This document shows positions 34,219 to 43,158 of a DNA stretch of 64,000 nucleotides, piece by piece (the stretch's first letter is position 1; each line of letters begins with the position of its first letter). The position numbers were made by a program, and so were the translations under genes. The notes beneath the pieces are model-generated. The model ran no database searches, was not told the origin of the DNA, and saw only the letters and a program-made list of their open reading frames with translations. The DNA is from Pontibacillus salipaludis (GTDB lineage: Bacteria > Bacillota > Bacilli > Bacillales > BH030062): contig NZ_BMIN01000002.1 of NCBI RefSeq assembly GCF_014642405.1, positions 124,001 through 188,000 of the forward strand. Direction: 5' to 3'.

Positions 34219-35754
34219 TTAGCGAAGTTTTTCATCTTGATATAGTTCTTTCGATACCTTAGGTGCTAACCAAATGATCGGGAAGAGGAAGATGGATACA
34301 GGTACGGCTGTTACTACAATGAATGATTGTAGTGCGTTAATACCACCATCTCCACCGCCACCAATGAAGAGTAGGATCGCAGCAATCGCACCCATTAGGA
34401 TAGACCAGAATACGCGTAGGGAAACTTTCGGATCTCCTTCACCGGAAACGGCCATTGCGATTGTATATGACATTGAATCTCCAGTTGTAATAACGAAGAT
34501 AATAGTTAGTAATAAGAATAACGGAGAGATAATGCTTGCAAGCGGTAGCTGTTCTGTAATAGCAATCATCGCAGCTGGCATTCCGCCTTCAGTTAACTGT
34601 TCTGAAACCGATCCTGCTACATCCATTTCGTAAAAGATTCCAGCGCCTCCGACAACTGTGAACCAGAACGTTGTTACTAGTGGTGCAATCACACCAACAG
34701 CTAGGATGATCTCACGGATTGTACGACCTCTTGAGATACGGCTTACAAGAATCGCCATCATTGGCGCATACCCGATAAACCAACCCCAGAAGAAGACTGT
34801 CCAGCTACCTAACCAACCAGTATCTGCTCGGAAGGTACTCATCGTAATAAAGTTCTCTGCGTAGAAACCGAAGGACGAAATAAATTTATCGATGATAAAT
34901 CCACCAGGACCAAAGATAACTACGAATAAAATAAGTCCAATAGCTAAACGAACGTTAAAGCTACTAAGCGCTTGGATCCCTTTATGGATTCCAGTAATCG
35001 CTGAGATCGTTGCAACAACGACTAGACCAATAATAATGGCAAGTTGTGTTGTGTACGTATCGGGAATACCGAATAGTGCTTCAAGACCATAGCTTGCTTG
35101 AAGACCTAGGAAACCGATTGGGCCGATTGTTCCCGCTGCCACGGCAATAATAGCTGCAGCATCAATAATTGTACCCACAACGCTAGTACGAAGTTTCTCG
35201 CCGAATAACGGGTAAAGAAGCGTTCTTGGCTTCATTGGCATTCCTTTATGGTAATACCCATACATCATTACAATGGCACTTAATGTACCTAGGATCGCCC
35301 ATGCTAGGAAGCCCCAGTGCATAAAGCTTTGAGCCAATGCTGGCATAATCGCTTCAGGTGTCATCGCTTCAATGCCACTGTTAATTGGTGGTACTGTCAT
35401 AAAGTGATACATAGGTTCAGCAGCGGCCCAGAATACGCCCCCACCAGCTAATAAAGTAGCCATAATTATGGATAGCCACTTAAATGTATTCATTTCAGGC
35501 TTCTCCATATTTCCTAGCTTTACTTGACCATATTTAGAAAATGCTACATAAAGTGCAACAATAAAGTTCAATAACATTAAGACTTGCCAGAAAGCACCGA
35601 AGTACTTAACAGACCAGGCAAACCCTTCGTTTACAAATGTTTTCACAAAATCCAGATTAATAATTCCGGCTATAACGAATGCGACTAGTAGTCCGCCACT
35701 AATCCCAAAGACGGGCCAGTCTATTTTTGAGGTTTTTTCCTCTTGTTTACTCAT
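34219..35754 (-). CDS. BCCT family betaine/choline-type transporter
   Basis: A 511-residue secondary transporter of the betaine-choline-carnitine family, 12 helices. The signature region is visible: SFMHWGFLAWAILGTLSAIV, the Trp-rich FFWGWFIGYAPMMAILVSRI (family core) and SRGRTIREIILAVGVIAP. Substrate is a quaternary ammonium compound (glycine betaine, choline or a relative), taken up with Na+ for osmoprotection. The N- and C-terminal tails are short, unlike the long osmosensing tails of BetP. ATG 35754 after AAAGGAGAAGG. Very likely important for salt stress here. Confidence 0.92.
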   Translation of the reverse strand: MSKQEEKTSKIDWPVFGISGGLLVAFVIAGIINLDFVKTFVNEGFAWSVKYFGAFWQVLMLLNFIVALYVAFSKYGQVKLGNMEKPEMNTFKWLSIIMATLLAGGGVFWAAAEPMYHFMTVPPINSGIEAMTPEAIMPALAQSFMHWGFLAWAILGTLSAIVMMYGYYHKGMPMKPRTLLYPLFGEKLRTSVVGTIIDAAAIIAVAAGTIGPIGFLGLQASYGLEALFGIPDTYTTQLAIIIGLVVVATISAITGIHKGIQALSSFNVRLAIGLILFVVIFGPGGFIIDKFISSFGFYAENFITMSTFRADTGWLGSWTVFFWGWFIGYAPMMAILVSRISRGRTIREIILAVGVIAPLVTTFWFTVVGGAGIFYEMDVAGSVSEQLTEGGMPAAMIAITEQLPLASIISPLFLLLTIIFVITTGDSMSYTIAMAVSGEGDPKVSLRVFWSILMGAIAAILLFIGGGGDGGINALQSFIVVTAVPVSIFLFPIIWLAPKVSKELYQDEKLR

Positions 35755-36111
35755 TTAGGGTACCTTCTCCTTTGAATTTTTTTACCTTGCAAACACAATG
35801 ACATACTATCTCATACATAAATAGGTCATGTAAAGGAGGAAACTCAGTTCATTCTGAAGAATAGTATTTGCAAGGCATTCCCCTCCTATACACGAATTGA
35901 CGATTCATCTTTCTCTCCCCGTCACCATACAGCTCAAAACGGAATCTCCTCATATCCCATTTTTTTACGTAAATTTATGGTACATTTCCTTTTTCTTCTT
36001 AATGCTGCTCCCTACCCTACTTTCATCTATTTCCGCAGCTTCTTTCTCATGGTAAGATGGTACAAGATTATTTCGCATTCGTTTAGTACACCTATAAAGG
36101 ACGGTTGTCTT

Positions 36112-37899
36112 ATGATGAAAAACGCACATCGCGTTTTAGAACAGTACTTCGGCTTCTCATCATTTCGTTTTGGACAGGAGCCATTAATCGGGCATGCATT
36201 AGAGAGAAAGAACGCTCTTGGCATTATGCCTACAGGCGGTGGAAAGTCGCTTTGTTATCAAATTCCCGGCCTTCTTCTGGACGGAACCGCTGTTATTATC
36301 TCCCCTCTTATATCTCTAATGAAAGACCAAGTCGATTCCTTAAACTCTCATGGTATAGCATCTACTTACATTAACAGTTCTCTCTCGTATGAAGAGCAAT
36401 CCCAGAGAATGTTTGACGTACAGCGAGGTCGATATCAGTTTGTTTATGTAGCACCAGAGCGATTTGATTCTGAAGGGTTTATCAGCTCTCTGCGTCGCAC
36501 AAAGTTATCCCTCATCGCCTTTGATGAAGCGCACTGTATCTCACAGTGGGGGCATGACTTCAGACCAAGTTACCGCTCAGTGGTCGGACAGATCCAAAAG
36601 CTTGGGAACCTGCCTGTTGTAATGGGACTCACCGCTACAGCAACTGAAGAAGTAACAAAAGACATTCAGCAGCTTCTTTCTATTGAAAACGAACATGTTG
36701 TAAATACAGGATTTTCAAGGGACAACTTAAATTTTCAAATTGTAAAAGGGAAAGAGAAACACGATTTCATTCAAGATTATATTAAAACCCGTCCTAAAGA
36801 ATCGGGAATTATCTACGCAGCTACAAGGAAAGATATCGATCGTCTTCACCAATGGCTCAGTCGAGAAGGTGTGAAAGTTGCCAAATATCACGCCGGTTTA
36901 TCTGAACAAGAGCGAAAATCCGCTCAAAATCAATTCATCAAAGATGAAGTAACCGTCATGGTGGCTACGAACGCTTTTGGAATGGGGATTGATAAATCAA
37001 ACGTCCGTTACGTTATCCACTACGCCCTCCCCATGAATATCGAATCGTACTACCAGGAAGCAGGTCGTGCCGGTCGTGATGGAGAACGCAGTGACTGTAT
37101 CTTGCTCTTCTCCGCTCGGGATATTCAGCTCCAGAAGTTCCTCATTGAGCAATCGTTAATGGAGGAAGAAAAGAAAACAGAGGAATACCAAAAGCTCCAA
37201 CAAATGGTGAATTACTGCCACACAGACAAATGTCTTCAGGAATACATGCTGACGTATTTTAAAGACCCCTTCCGTCATGAACCATGCGGAATGTGTAGCA
37301 ATTGCTTACACACAGGAGAAATAAGAGACATTACAAGAGAATCACAAATTATCTTATCTTGTGTGAAACGAATGCATGAGCGCTATGGGTCAGGAATGGT
37401 GGCTAAAGTAGTAAAAGGGTCTAAAAGTCAAAAAGTGATGGAAACCCGGTTTCATAAGCTGTCGACTTATGGCCTCCTCTCTGATTTAAAAGAGAAGGAT
37501 ATCACGCAGATGATTCAATTCCTTGTGGCAGAAGGATATCTTGCTGTTGAAGATGGAAAGTTCCCCCTTCTTCGACTGACTCAAGAATCATTAGCTATTC
37601 TTAAAGGGGAAAAAACCGTTCAAATGATTATCGAAAGCGCATCAAAAGCCCATCAAGAAATAGATGTGAACGAGGATCTATTTGAAAACTTGCGTATGTT
37701 AAGGAAACGACTCGCGGAGGAACACAAAATCCCTCCATATGTTGTCTTTTCTGATGCTACGTTGAAAGAACTTTGCCAAGCAAAACCTCAAACAAAGAGT
37801 GAGATGTTACAGGTTAAAGGTGTGGGTGAGAAGAAGTACGAGCAATACGGAGTGCTTTTCCTTGAAGCTCTGCAGGAGGAAACTCATCAGTATTCGTAA
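36112..37899 (+). CDS. recQ: ATP-dependent DNA helicase RecQ
   Basis: Unwinds DNA 3'-5' at forks and recombination intermediates. 595 residues from ATG 36112; the open frame runs 45 codons further upstream but only this start has AAAGGA at ten bases. Walker A is PTGGGKSLCYQIPG (Lys45), the DEAH box is at about residues 138-141, and QEAGRAGRDGERSDC is motif VI. The RQC zinc-binding Cys cluster is CHTDKCLQEYMLTYF with EPCGMCSNC. The HRDC domain closes the protein (residues about 520-590). Length and domains match Bacillus RecQ rather than the shorter RecS. Confidence 0.94.
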   Translation: MMKNAHRVLEQYFGFSSFRFGQEPLIGHALERKNALGIMPTGGGKSLCYQIPGLLLDGTAVIISPLISLMKDQVDSLNSHGIASTYINSSLSYEEQSQRMFDVQRGRYQFVYVAPERFDSEGFISSLRRTKLSLIAFDEAHCISQWGHDFRPSYRSVVGQIQKLGNLPVVMGLTATATEEVTKDIQQLLSIENEHVVNTGFSRDNLNFQIVKGKEKHDFIQDYIKTRPKESGIIYAATRKDIDRLHQWLSREGVKVAKYHAGLSEQERKSAQNQFIKDEVTVMVATNAFGMGIDKSNVRYVIHYALPMNIESYYQEAGRAGRDGERSDCILLFSARDIQLQKFLIEQSLMEEEKKTEEYQKLQQMVNYCHTDKCLQEYMLTYFKDPFRHEPCGMCSNCLHTGEIRDITRESQIILSCVKRMHERYGSGMVAKVVKGSKSQKVMETRFHKLSTYGLLSDLKEKDITQMIQFLVAEGYLAVEDGKFPLLRLTQESLAILKGEKTVQMIIESASKAHQEIDVNEDLFENLRMLRKRLAEEHKIPPYVVFSDATLKELCQAKPQTKSEMLQVKGVGEKKYEQYGVLFLEALQEETHQYS

Positions 37900-37910
37900 A
37901 CGTTTCAACG

Positions 37911-37942
37911 AAAAAGCCTAGGATTCATTCCTAGGCTTTTTT
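37911..37942 (+). terminator. Terminator after recQ
   Basis: AAAAAGCCTAGGA pairs with TCCTAGGCTTTTTT. Bidirectional, but the minus-strand neighbour ends 50 bases away and may share it. Confidence 0.8.
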
Positions 37943-37991
37943 AGTAATTTAAAAACTCCGATTCTACTGGAGAACCGGAGTGAGTATTGGG

Positions 37992-38639
37992 CTATGCTTG
38001 TTCTGCTACTTCTTGGACGAAATTGTGAATTTCTTTTCTAGAATAGTTCTCTGGAACGCCTGGTTTTTCGTATAAATAGTTTGTAATACGCTCCACATCC
38101 TGAGTATAGGCTTCCATAAATCCACGAATTAACATGGCCAGGTAAGGTGTTGATGGTCTTGTTATCGTCATCTCGCTTAATGGTTTTGGGTTCGTAAAAG
38201 TGAAGATCGGATACCCTTCTTCATCACCTGCATAGAGAAGATTTCCGTAGTATGACCCTTCATCAATAACAAGAGAACCTTCCTTCTTCACTTCTTCAAT
38301 ATCTACCGTCATATCTTCAACACCATTTTCCTGACGAACAACGTCCTCGAACTGCTCCTCAGTAATCAAGTACATTCTGCCCCATGTCTCAGCTTGTTCA
38401 TCTTTAACTGTATCAATAAACGCGCCTGCTCCATCCCAGCGATCCGACCATCCTGAGAAATAAAGCTTATACGGTAAACTGACCGGACTATTCTTAATCG
38501 GAAGTGTACAATCTCGACTCCCTACCTCTCTTCTATTCGAACCAGGAGGCTGGCCCCCTTCAATATAACAACGAAAACGATCTTCAAATAGATTCGAGCC
38601 GAAACTGGCATACCATACGTAGTTCATTTGTTTACTCAT
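37992..38639 (-). CDS. Gamma-glutamylcyclotransferase-fold-like protein
   Basis: A 215-residue soluble protein that begins VWYASFGSNLFEDRFRCYIE, the YGSNL-type nucleotide/anion loop of the gamma-glutamylcyclotransferase fold. The catalytic Glu of that fold cannot be placed securely. Bacillus homologues are often annotated only as hypothetical proteins. It contains acidic segments (DDMTVDIEEVKKEG-like) and a C-terminal helical domain. Start ATG 38639 after AAGGGGAAGG; the longer frame has no ribosome site. Function not known. Confidence 0.65.
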   Translation of the reverse strand: MSKQMNYVWYASFGSNLFEDRFRCYIEGGQPPGSNRREVGSRDCTLPIKNSPVSLPYKLYFSGWSDRWDGAGAFIDTVKDEQAETWGRMYLITEEQFEDVVRQENGVEDMTVDIEEVKKEGSLVIDEGSYYGNLLYAGDEEGYPIFTFTNPKPLSEMTITRPSTPYLAMLIRGFMEAYTQDVERITNYLYEKPGVPENYSRKEIHNFVQEVAEQA

Positions 38640-38773
38640 TAAACCTTCCCCTTTTTTCTGCGATAGCTGCAATTAGTTTGTTATAGATACTCCGATTATT
38701 CTAACAATTCTTCATCTTTAAAAAAAGTCTCCACTACTTTAGGAGCGGAAATATGAGACGCGATGTAGAGAGA

Positions 38774-38953
38774 ATGTTTCCGTATGCGTTGTTAGAGATT
38801 AAGGTGGTTCGGGAAATCACTCGCTTTCCGCGGCGAGCTGGGGAGCCTCCTCAATCGCTACGCGCTTTCCGGGGTCTCCCCTAAGCTCCTACTGCCGCAG
38901 GAGTCTCGCAATTTCCCGAACCACCTTTGCCATATAAGGCGTAACGGAAACAT
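38774..38953. repeat. Dispersed palindromic repeat, type A, copy A2
   Basis: Same layout as A1: outer ATGTTTCCGT/ACGGAAACAT and inner 15-bp arms at 38803-38817 and 38911-38925. Relative to A1, the outer arm has C to T matched by G to A, and the inner arm G to C matched by C to G, so pairing is kept. Confidence 0.9.
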
Positions 38954-38993
38954 GCCATATGTGGGAATATTGCACCTCTCACGCCCTTAAGAT

Positions 38994-39238
38994 GTGGGGA
39001 CGTTCATAAAATTATAGCCAGGGGTGGCTGGGGAACGGGGAGACTCCTGCGGGAGAAAGAGGTCGACGAGACCCCGGACTGAACGCAGTGAGGGAGGAGG
39101 CTCTAAAAAGAAAGGGGAAGTTCGACTAAAACCGTCACGTCCTGTGACAACGTCGAACGACCCCACATCGTGTGGGGCCGCCCGCGGAAAGCGAGTCGTT
39201 CCCCAGCCACCCCAAGCACTCATAAACGTAACGGTCCC
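38994..39238. repeat. Dispersed palindromic repeat, type B, copy B1
   Basis: Inner 16-bp perfect arms at 39021-39036 and 39198-39213. Core carries CTCCTGCGGGAG, GAGGTCGACGAGACCCCGGA, CGTCACGTCCTGTGAC and CCCCACATCGTGTGGGG, the last two being small palindromes. Starts 40 bases after A2, so an A and a B element are adjacent. Open frames across it are by-products. Confidence 0.88.
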
Positions 39239-39246
39239 ATACACAT

Positions 39247-39283
39247 AAAAGCGCTTAGAGTTGATGAACTCTAAGCGCAATTG
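39247..39283 (-). terminator. Terminator after the acyl-CoA thioesterase gene
   Basis: GCGCTTAGAGTT pairs with AACTCTAAGCGC, followed by TTTTATG on the minus strand. The stem is nearly the same as the terminator at 39998. Confidence 0.8.
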
Positions 39284-39289
39284 TCTTAT

Positions 39290-39808
39290 TTATCTGCGGT
39301 CCCAAGGGAAGTCTGTGCCGAATTTATTTGCAAATTCTTTTGATACACCGCGACGTGCTTTACGCTGTGTAGCGCGATCTGCTGCACCATCGTGTAACCA
39401 CTTCTCTTGTTCCGTTTCTGGGTAAACCTGAGGTACTTTAGAAGGATTATTATCCTCATCAACAGCGACCATTGTTAAGAATGACGTCGCACACACTCTT
39501 CGCTCACCTGATAATAGCTCTTCTTTCACGGCTTTTACGAACACTTCCATAGATGTGTTTTTCGTCCATGTCACAAATGCTTCTAAACAAATGGCGTCGC
39601 CTGCGTTAACAGGGTATAAGAAATCAACTGAATCGGTGGAAGCGGTCACGACGTTACATCGAGCATGACGGGTAGCTGCGATTGCAGCCACGTCATCGAT
39701 GTAAGCCATTAACTGACCACCAAACAGCGTTCCGTGATTATTCGTGTCTGTAGGTAATACGTGAGAATTTTTAACTACTAATGATTCAATACAAGGTTTT
39801 TTATCCAT
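39290..39808 (-). CDS. Hot-dog fold acyl-CoA thioesterase (YkhA-like)
   Basis: Hydrolyses acyl-CoA to free fatty acid and CoA in the cytoplasm. A 172-residue single hot-dog domain of the cytosolic acyl-CoA hydrolase group: HVLPTDTNNHGTLFGGQLMA (catalytic Asn/Asp region), IDDVAAIAATRHARCNVVTA and SVDFLYPVNAGDAI. C-terminal 35 residues are charged. ATG 39808 follows GAGGAGG by eight bases; the longer frame to 39838 begins before that site. Terminator behind, single gene. Confidence 0.87.
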   Translation of the reverse strand: MDKKPCIESLVVKNSHVLPTDTNNHGTLFGGQLMAYIDDVAAIAATRHARCNVVTASTDSVDFLYPVNAGDAICLEAFVTWTKNTSMEVFVKAVKEELLSGERRVCATSFLTMVAVDEDNNPSKVPQVYPETEQEKWLHDGAADRATQRKARRGVSKEFANKFGTDFPWDRR

Positions 39809-39997
39809 ATCCACTGCCTCCTCTAGATCTCCATTCATAGTATACCAACAATATTTCGTTCTATGTTTAGGTGTTTAAAAGTAAAGAAGATAACTTATAT
39901 GAGAACGTTCCCTGACGGACTCATGTTCACACTCCTTTTTATCAATAAAACGCTTCCAATCACCTAAGAAGATTAACGTAGTAAAAGCTTTTCTAAC

Positions 39998-40031
39998 CCA
40001 AAAACGCTTAGAGCATGTAACTCTAAGCGCA
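39998..40031 (-). terminator. Terminator after the kynurenine pathway pair
   Basis: CGCTTAGAG pairs with CTCTAAGCG, followed by TTTTTGGG on the minus strand. The stem word is shared with the terminator at 39247. Confidence 0.75.
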
Positions 40032-40071
40032 GTCCTTCAGCTATTCATTTAATTATTATTAGAAGCGGATG

Positions 40072-40776
40072 TTACTCAAGCGGTTTCGTATCATAACTCG
40101 ATCCCGTCCAGTCTGTAAGATCAGAAATCGTCTGCCACAATTTTGGATAGAATTCATATTTAACTCCCCGCTCCAAGGCTTGAGCAGGAATTCCTTTTAA
40201 GCTTTGGGTGTTTAACCCGATCATGCGGCGTACAAGTTGAATGTGAGAATGCCTAAAGGATTGAAAGTTCTCATCAAATCGGATCAGTGCCTGTAAGAGA
40301 TCGAATAAAGCCTTGTGTGCATCTGGGTCTTTATGAACATCAAGCGGGGAAAGCCCTCTCGTCTTTAACAACTGCTCACAAGGTTCCCAAAGTGTTGGAC
40401 CTAAACGAAGCACTTCATTAAAGCCTGGGGAATCCTGGCCACTTCCCTGACCTAACGCTAAACGAATGGTATGATAATCTTTTGGACTGATGACTTTTAC
40501 CATGTCAAAAACATTCGGTAAATGATCAAGGTGCATATTTACTCTTCTTAGCTGGGCGGTGGCTTCTTCAATCTTCTGATGTTTCATTTGAGCATCTGCT
40601 TCATGTATATATTGAATCATCAATTTAAAATGAAGTTCTGCGATTTGGTGAATCATTTGAAAAGTTAATTCGTCCTGACAAGCCAAATCATCTTCTGTTT
40701 TTTGAAGGTTTAATAATTCCTCTGTGCGAATGTATTTCTCGTAATCCGTTACCACTTTCCCTTTTGAGTTACTCAT
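40072..40776 (-). CDS. Divergent tryptophan 2,3-dioxygenase homologue (haem-dependent aromatic oxygenase superfamily)
   Basis: A 234-residue TDO-like protein, shorter than the usual 280. It keeps the proximal haem His in FQSFRHSHIQLVRRMIG and the distal pair FQMIH of the Phe51/His55 type (Xanthomonas numbering, recalled). It lacks two substrate anchors of true TDO: the GFQSxQYR motif reads SGQDSPGFNEV (no Arg117 equivalent), and the GTGGSSG loop before the last helices is replaced by LNTQSLKGIPAQ. ELW of the distal helix is ELH. It lies 42 bases after kynureninase in one operon, so an aromatic or kynurenine-related substrate is likely, but free L-tryptophan is not certain. Confidence 0.72.
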   Translation of the reverse strand: MSNSKGKVVTDYEKYIRTEELLNLQKTEDDLACQDELTFQMIHQIAELHFKLMIQYIHEADAQMKHQKIEEATAQLRRVNMHLDHLPNVFDMVKVISPKDYHTIRLALGQGSGQDSPGFNEVLRLGPTLWEPCEQLLKTRGLSPLDVHKDPDAHKALFDLLQALIRFDENFQSFRHSHIQLVRRMIGLNTQSLKGIPAQALERGVKYEFYPKLWQTISDLTDWTGSSYDTKPLE

Positions 40777-40818
40777 ACATCTATCCCCTTTCTCAACATA
40801 GAAAGATCATAATGTCTG

Positions 40819-42090
40819 TTAAGCGATGACACCTCGTTTATTCTCGTACTGCTCATAAAGCTTTTGTTCCATAATATTTTTTAACACTTGCATGGTTTCC
40901 CATACTTCTACATAGGAGGTATAAAATGCGATTGGCGCTAAGCGAATAACATTTGGGGAACGAAAGTCAGGTATAACCCCCTTATCTTTTAAAGCCTTAC
41001 AAATGCGCGCAGCTTCTTTGTGTTCGAGACAAACATGCCCGCCACGTCTAGCATCTTCTAGAGGGTTTCCGATTGTAAAACCATATCCTTGTAGTTCATT
41101 GCTTAATAAATCCATCATGTACTGAGTAGACTTTAAAGACTTACGGCGAATCGCTTCAATACCCGCTTCGTTAAACAACTCAAGGGAACCAATGAGAGGA
41201 GCAACGCTTAATAAATGTGGCGTTCCGATTTGATAAGCCCCAGCTGTCTGAGCAGGCTGAAAGGTATGATCCATATCGAATTGCTTATCTTTATCAGATC
41301 CAAACCAACCACTTAATCCAGGCGTTTCATGGAGATGCCGCTCATGTACGAATAAGCCGCCCACCCCGCCTGGCCCACTGTTTACATATTTGTAATGGCA
41401 CCAATAAGCGAAATCCACACCCCAGTCGTTGAATTGATGGGGAACAACCCCTACAGAATGACATCCATCAAAACCAATTAAAATCCCCCTCTTATGCGCT
41501 TCATCTGTTAAACGCTTAATGTCAAGGAGCTGTCCGCTTCTATAAAGGACGGTTGGCAAAACGATAAGCGCAATATCCTCTGTCATTGCATCAATGACAT
41601 CGTCTTCTTTTATTTCCCGTCCGTCACGGCTTTTCACTTGAACGAGGTGTTCGTCAGGGTCATATCCTTTTAGTTCAAGCTGACTCTTCAGTGCATAAAT
41701 ATCGGAAGGGAAATTCAATTGGTCTGCTAGTATTTTAGTTCGACCGTTTTCTGGTTTATAAAAGGTAGCAACAAGTTGATGCAAGTTGACGGTCGTAGAA
41801 CCCGTCACAATGACCTCTTCCTTCTTTCCTCCAACCAAACTTGCTGATTGTTCACCAAGTTGTTCAGAGAGGTAGTACCAGGGGTGTTCTCCTTGTGTCC
41901 AGCCATCAATGCCTAGTTGCTTCCAAGAATCTAGTATTTGAAGGACAGACTGTTCAGCACGTCTAGATAATAGACCAAGAGAATTCCCGTCCATGTACAG
42001 TGTGCCTTCTTGTATGTAAAATTCATCGCGAAAATGTGATAACGGATCTTGGTGATCTAAGCTTTTGGCATATTCTTTTGAGGTGTCCAT
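40819..42090 (-). CDS. kynU: Kynureninase
   Basis: PLP enzyme that cleaves kynurenine to anthranilate and alanine. 423 residues of the aspartate aminotransferase fold. The PLP lysine is in [12 protein letters not shown], and [21 protein letters not shown] and [14 protein letters not shown] are the expected substrate/PLP regions; closing [19 protein letters not shown] is canonical. ATG 42090 after AAAGGAGATGG; the open frame to 42111 lacks its own site. First gene of the pair with the TDO-like gene. A cre-type site overlaps the promoter region, so carbon catabolite control is likely. Kynurenine formamidase is not next to it. Confidence 0.93.
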   Translation of the reverse strand: MDTSKEYAKSLDHQDPLSHFRDEFYIQEGTLYMDGNSLGLLSRRAEQSVLQILDSWKQLGIDGWTQGEHPWYYLSEQLGEQSASLVGGKKEEVIVTGSTTVNLHQLVATFYKPENGRTKILADQLNFPSDIYALKSQLELKGYDPDEHLVQVKSRDGREIKEDDVIDAMTEDIALIVLPTVLYRSGQLLDIKRLTDEAHKRGILIGFDGCHSVGVVPHQFNDWGVDFAYWCHYKYVNSGPGGVGGLFVHERHLHETPGLSGWFGSDKDKQFDMDHTFQPAQTAGAYQIGTPHLLSVAPLIGSLELFNEAGIEAIRRKSLKSTQYMMDLLSNELQGYGFTIGNPLEDARRGGHVCLEHKEAARICKALKDKGVIPDFRSPNVIRLAPIAFYTSYVEVWETMQVLKNIMEQKLYEQYENKRGVIA

Positions 42091-42133
42091 GTAACCATCT
42101 CCTTTTTTCATTATAATAAGCCTAATCGATTTA

Positions 42134-42147
42134 TGAAAACGCTGTCA
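42134..42147. promoter_or_regulatory. cre site (CcpA-binding) before kynU
   Basis: TGAAAACGCTGTCA matches the cre consensus TGNAANCGNTNNCA at every fixed position. On the minus strand it overlaps a TTGACA word, 44-57 bases before the kynU start, so CcpA would block transcription. Confidence 0.65.
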
Positions 42148-42163
42148 ATTCTACTATTCCCTT

Positions 42164-43156
42164 TTATTCTATTTGGATCGCTGGCCATTTTATTTTAAGA
42201 GTATAGTGCTTCTGTTTATAAGTGAAATCTAGATGCCCTTGCCTTTTTTGAACAATCGATTGTATAGAAGTAGCGCCAAACCCACGTTCTCCAGCTTTTG
42301 TGGTTGTAGCCGGAACCTTATAGAGTCGATCTAATATAGTATCTGGCACAGGTGGTGTGTCATTACGTATAATCAATATATAAAAAGCACTTTTCTTTTG
42401 TAATTTAACCGTTACATGTCCTGTTTCTCCCTCTTCGTCTTTGTAATGTTCCGCTGCCTCTAACGCATTTGATAAAGCGTTACCTAGAAGCACAACGATT
42501 TCTTCTTGCGGCATTGGAAGTGTGGAAACAGGGACTTCAAATTCGTATGTGAGTTCAATATTAGCTTTCTCAGCCTCACGACTATGCCAGTGCAACAAAC
42601 CTGCGATCGCGCTCTTCTCACCAGATAGTGATGCACTGAACCTTTCAAATTCCCCAACCAGTTTCCCCATATATTGAGTTGCTTCCTTATACTCTCCTTG
42701 TTCTAACATATACTGTAAGCTTGTAATATGCTTCAAGTAATCATGACGCTCACGTCGCAAATCAAGGAGTACCTGATTGGTCTGCTCCACTGTTGTATGC
42801 TTGGTTCTTAGCTTTTCATGCCACTCTAGGTGACTCTTCTTCCAAGAAAAACGACAGTACTCTATAAGTGACACACTTGCTAACACTCCTAAAACCTCAA
42901 ACCATGACAAAGACAAACGATATGAGAGTAGGAGGATGAAAGAAAGCAGGGTGAGTCCCCATACTCCTCCAGGTTCTTCCTTCTCTACATAAGCACGGAA
43001 CGAGCGGGGCTTTTGGTACAAGACTAGTAGAATAGCCGTCACTAAAATAAGAGGGAGAATCCATAGGACATGTAACAGTTGAAAGGATACAGTCATATGA
43101 ACCATTCCTAGACAAATAGCAACCAGGCTGTTTATAGATATCTTCACGTATTTCAC
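42164..43156 (-). CDS. natK: GHKL sensor histidine kinase (NatK-like)
   Basis: A 330-residue sensor with four or so N-terminal helices (residues 1-100) and a kinase of the GHKL/AgrC type. The phosphorylated His lies in RRERHDYLKHITSLQYML, and the N box in VLLGNALSNALEAAEHY. It follows its response regulator by 2 bases and is next to natAB; the set natKR/natAB is the one known in B. subtilis, where it senses and controls Na+ efflux. The trigger in this organism is probably Na+ or a membrane-active compound (inference). Confidence 0.85.
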   Translation of the reverse strand: MKYVKISINSLVAICLGMVHMTVSFQLLHVLWILPLILVTAILLVLYQKPRSFRAYVEKEEPGGVWGLTLLSFILLLSYRLSLSWFEVLGVLASVSLIEYCRFSWKKSHLEWHEKLRTKHTTVEQTNQVLLDLRRERHDYLKHITSLQYMLEQGEYKEATQYMGKLVGEFERFSASLSGEKSAIAGLLHWHSREAEKANIELTYEFEVPVSTLPMPQEEIVVLLGNALSNALEAAEHYKDEEGETGHVTVKLQKKSAFYILIIRNDTPPVPDTILDRLYKVPATTTKAGERGFGATSIQSIVQKRQGHLDFTYKQKHYTLKIKWPAIQIE

Positions 43157-43158
43157 AC

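Noticed and set aside
35755-36111. Uncharacterised small ORFs upstream of the BCCT gene
   Set aside because: A 19-codon frame with a GGGGAGAG site exists, but there is no independent support; the region otherwise holds only promoters for BCCT and recQ.
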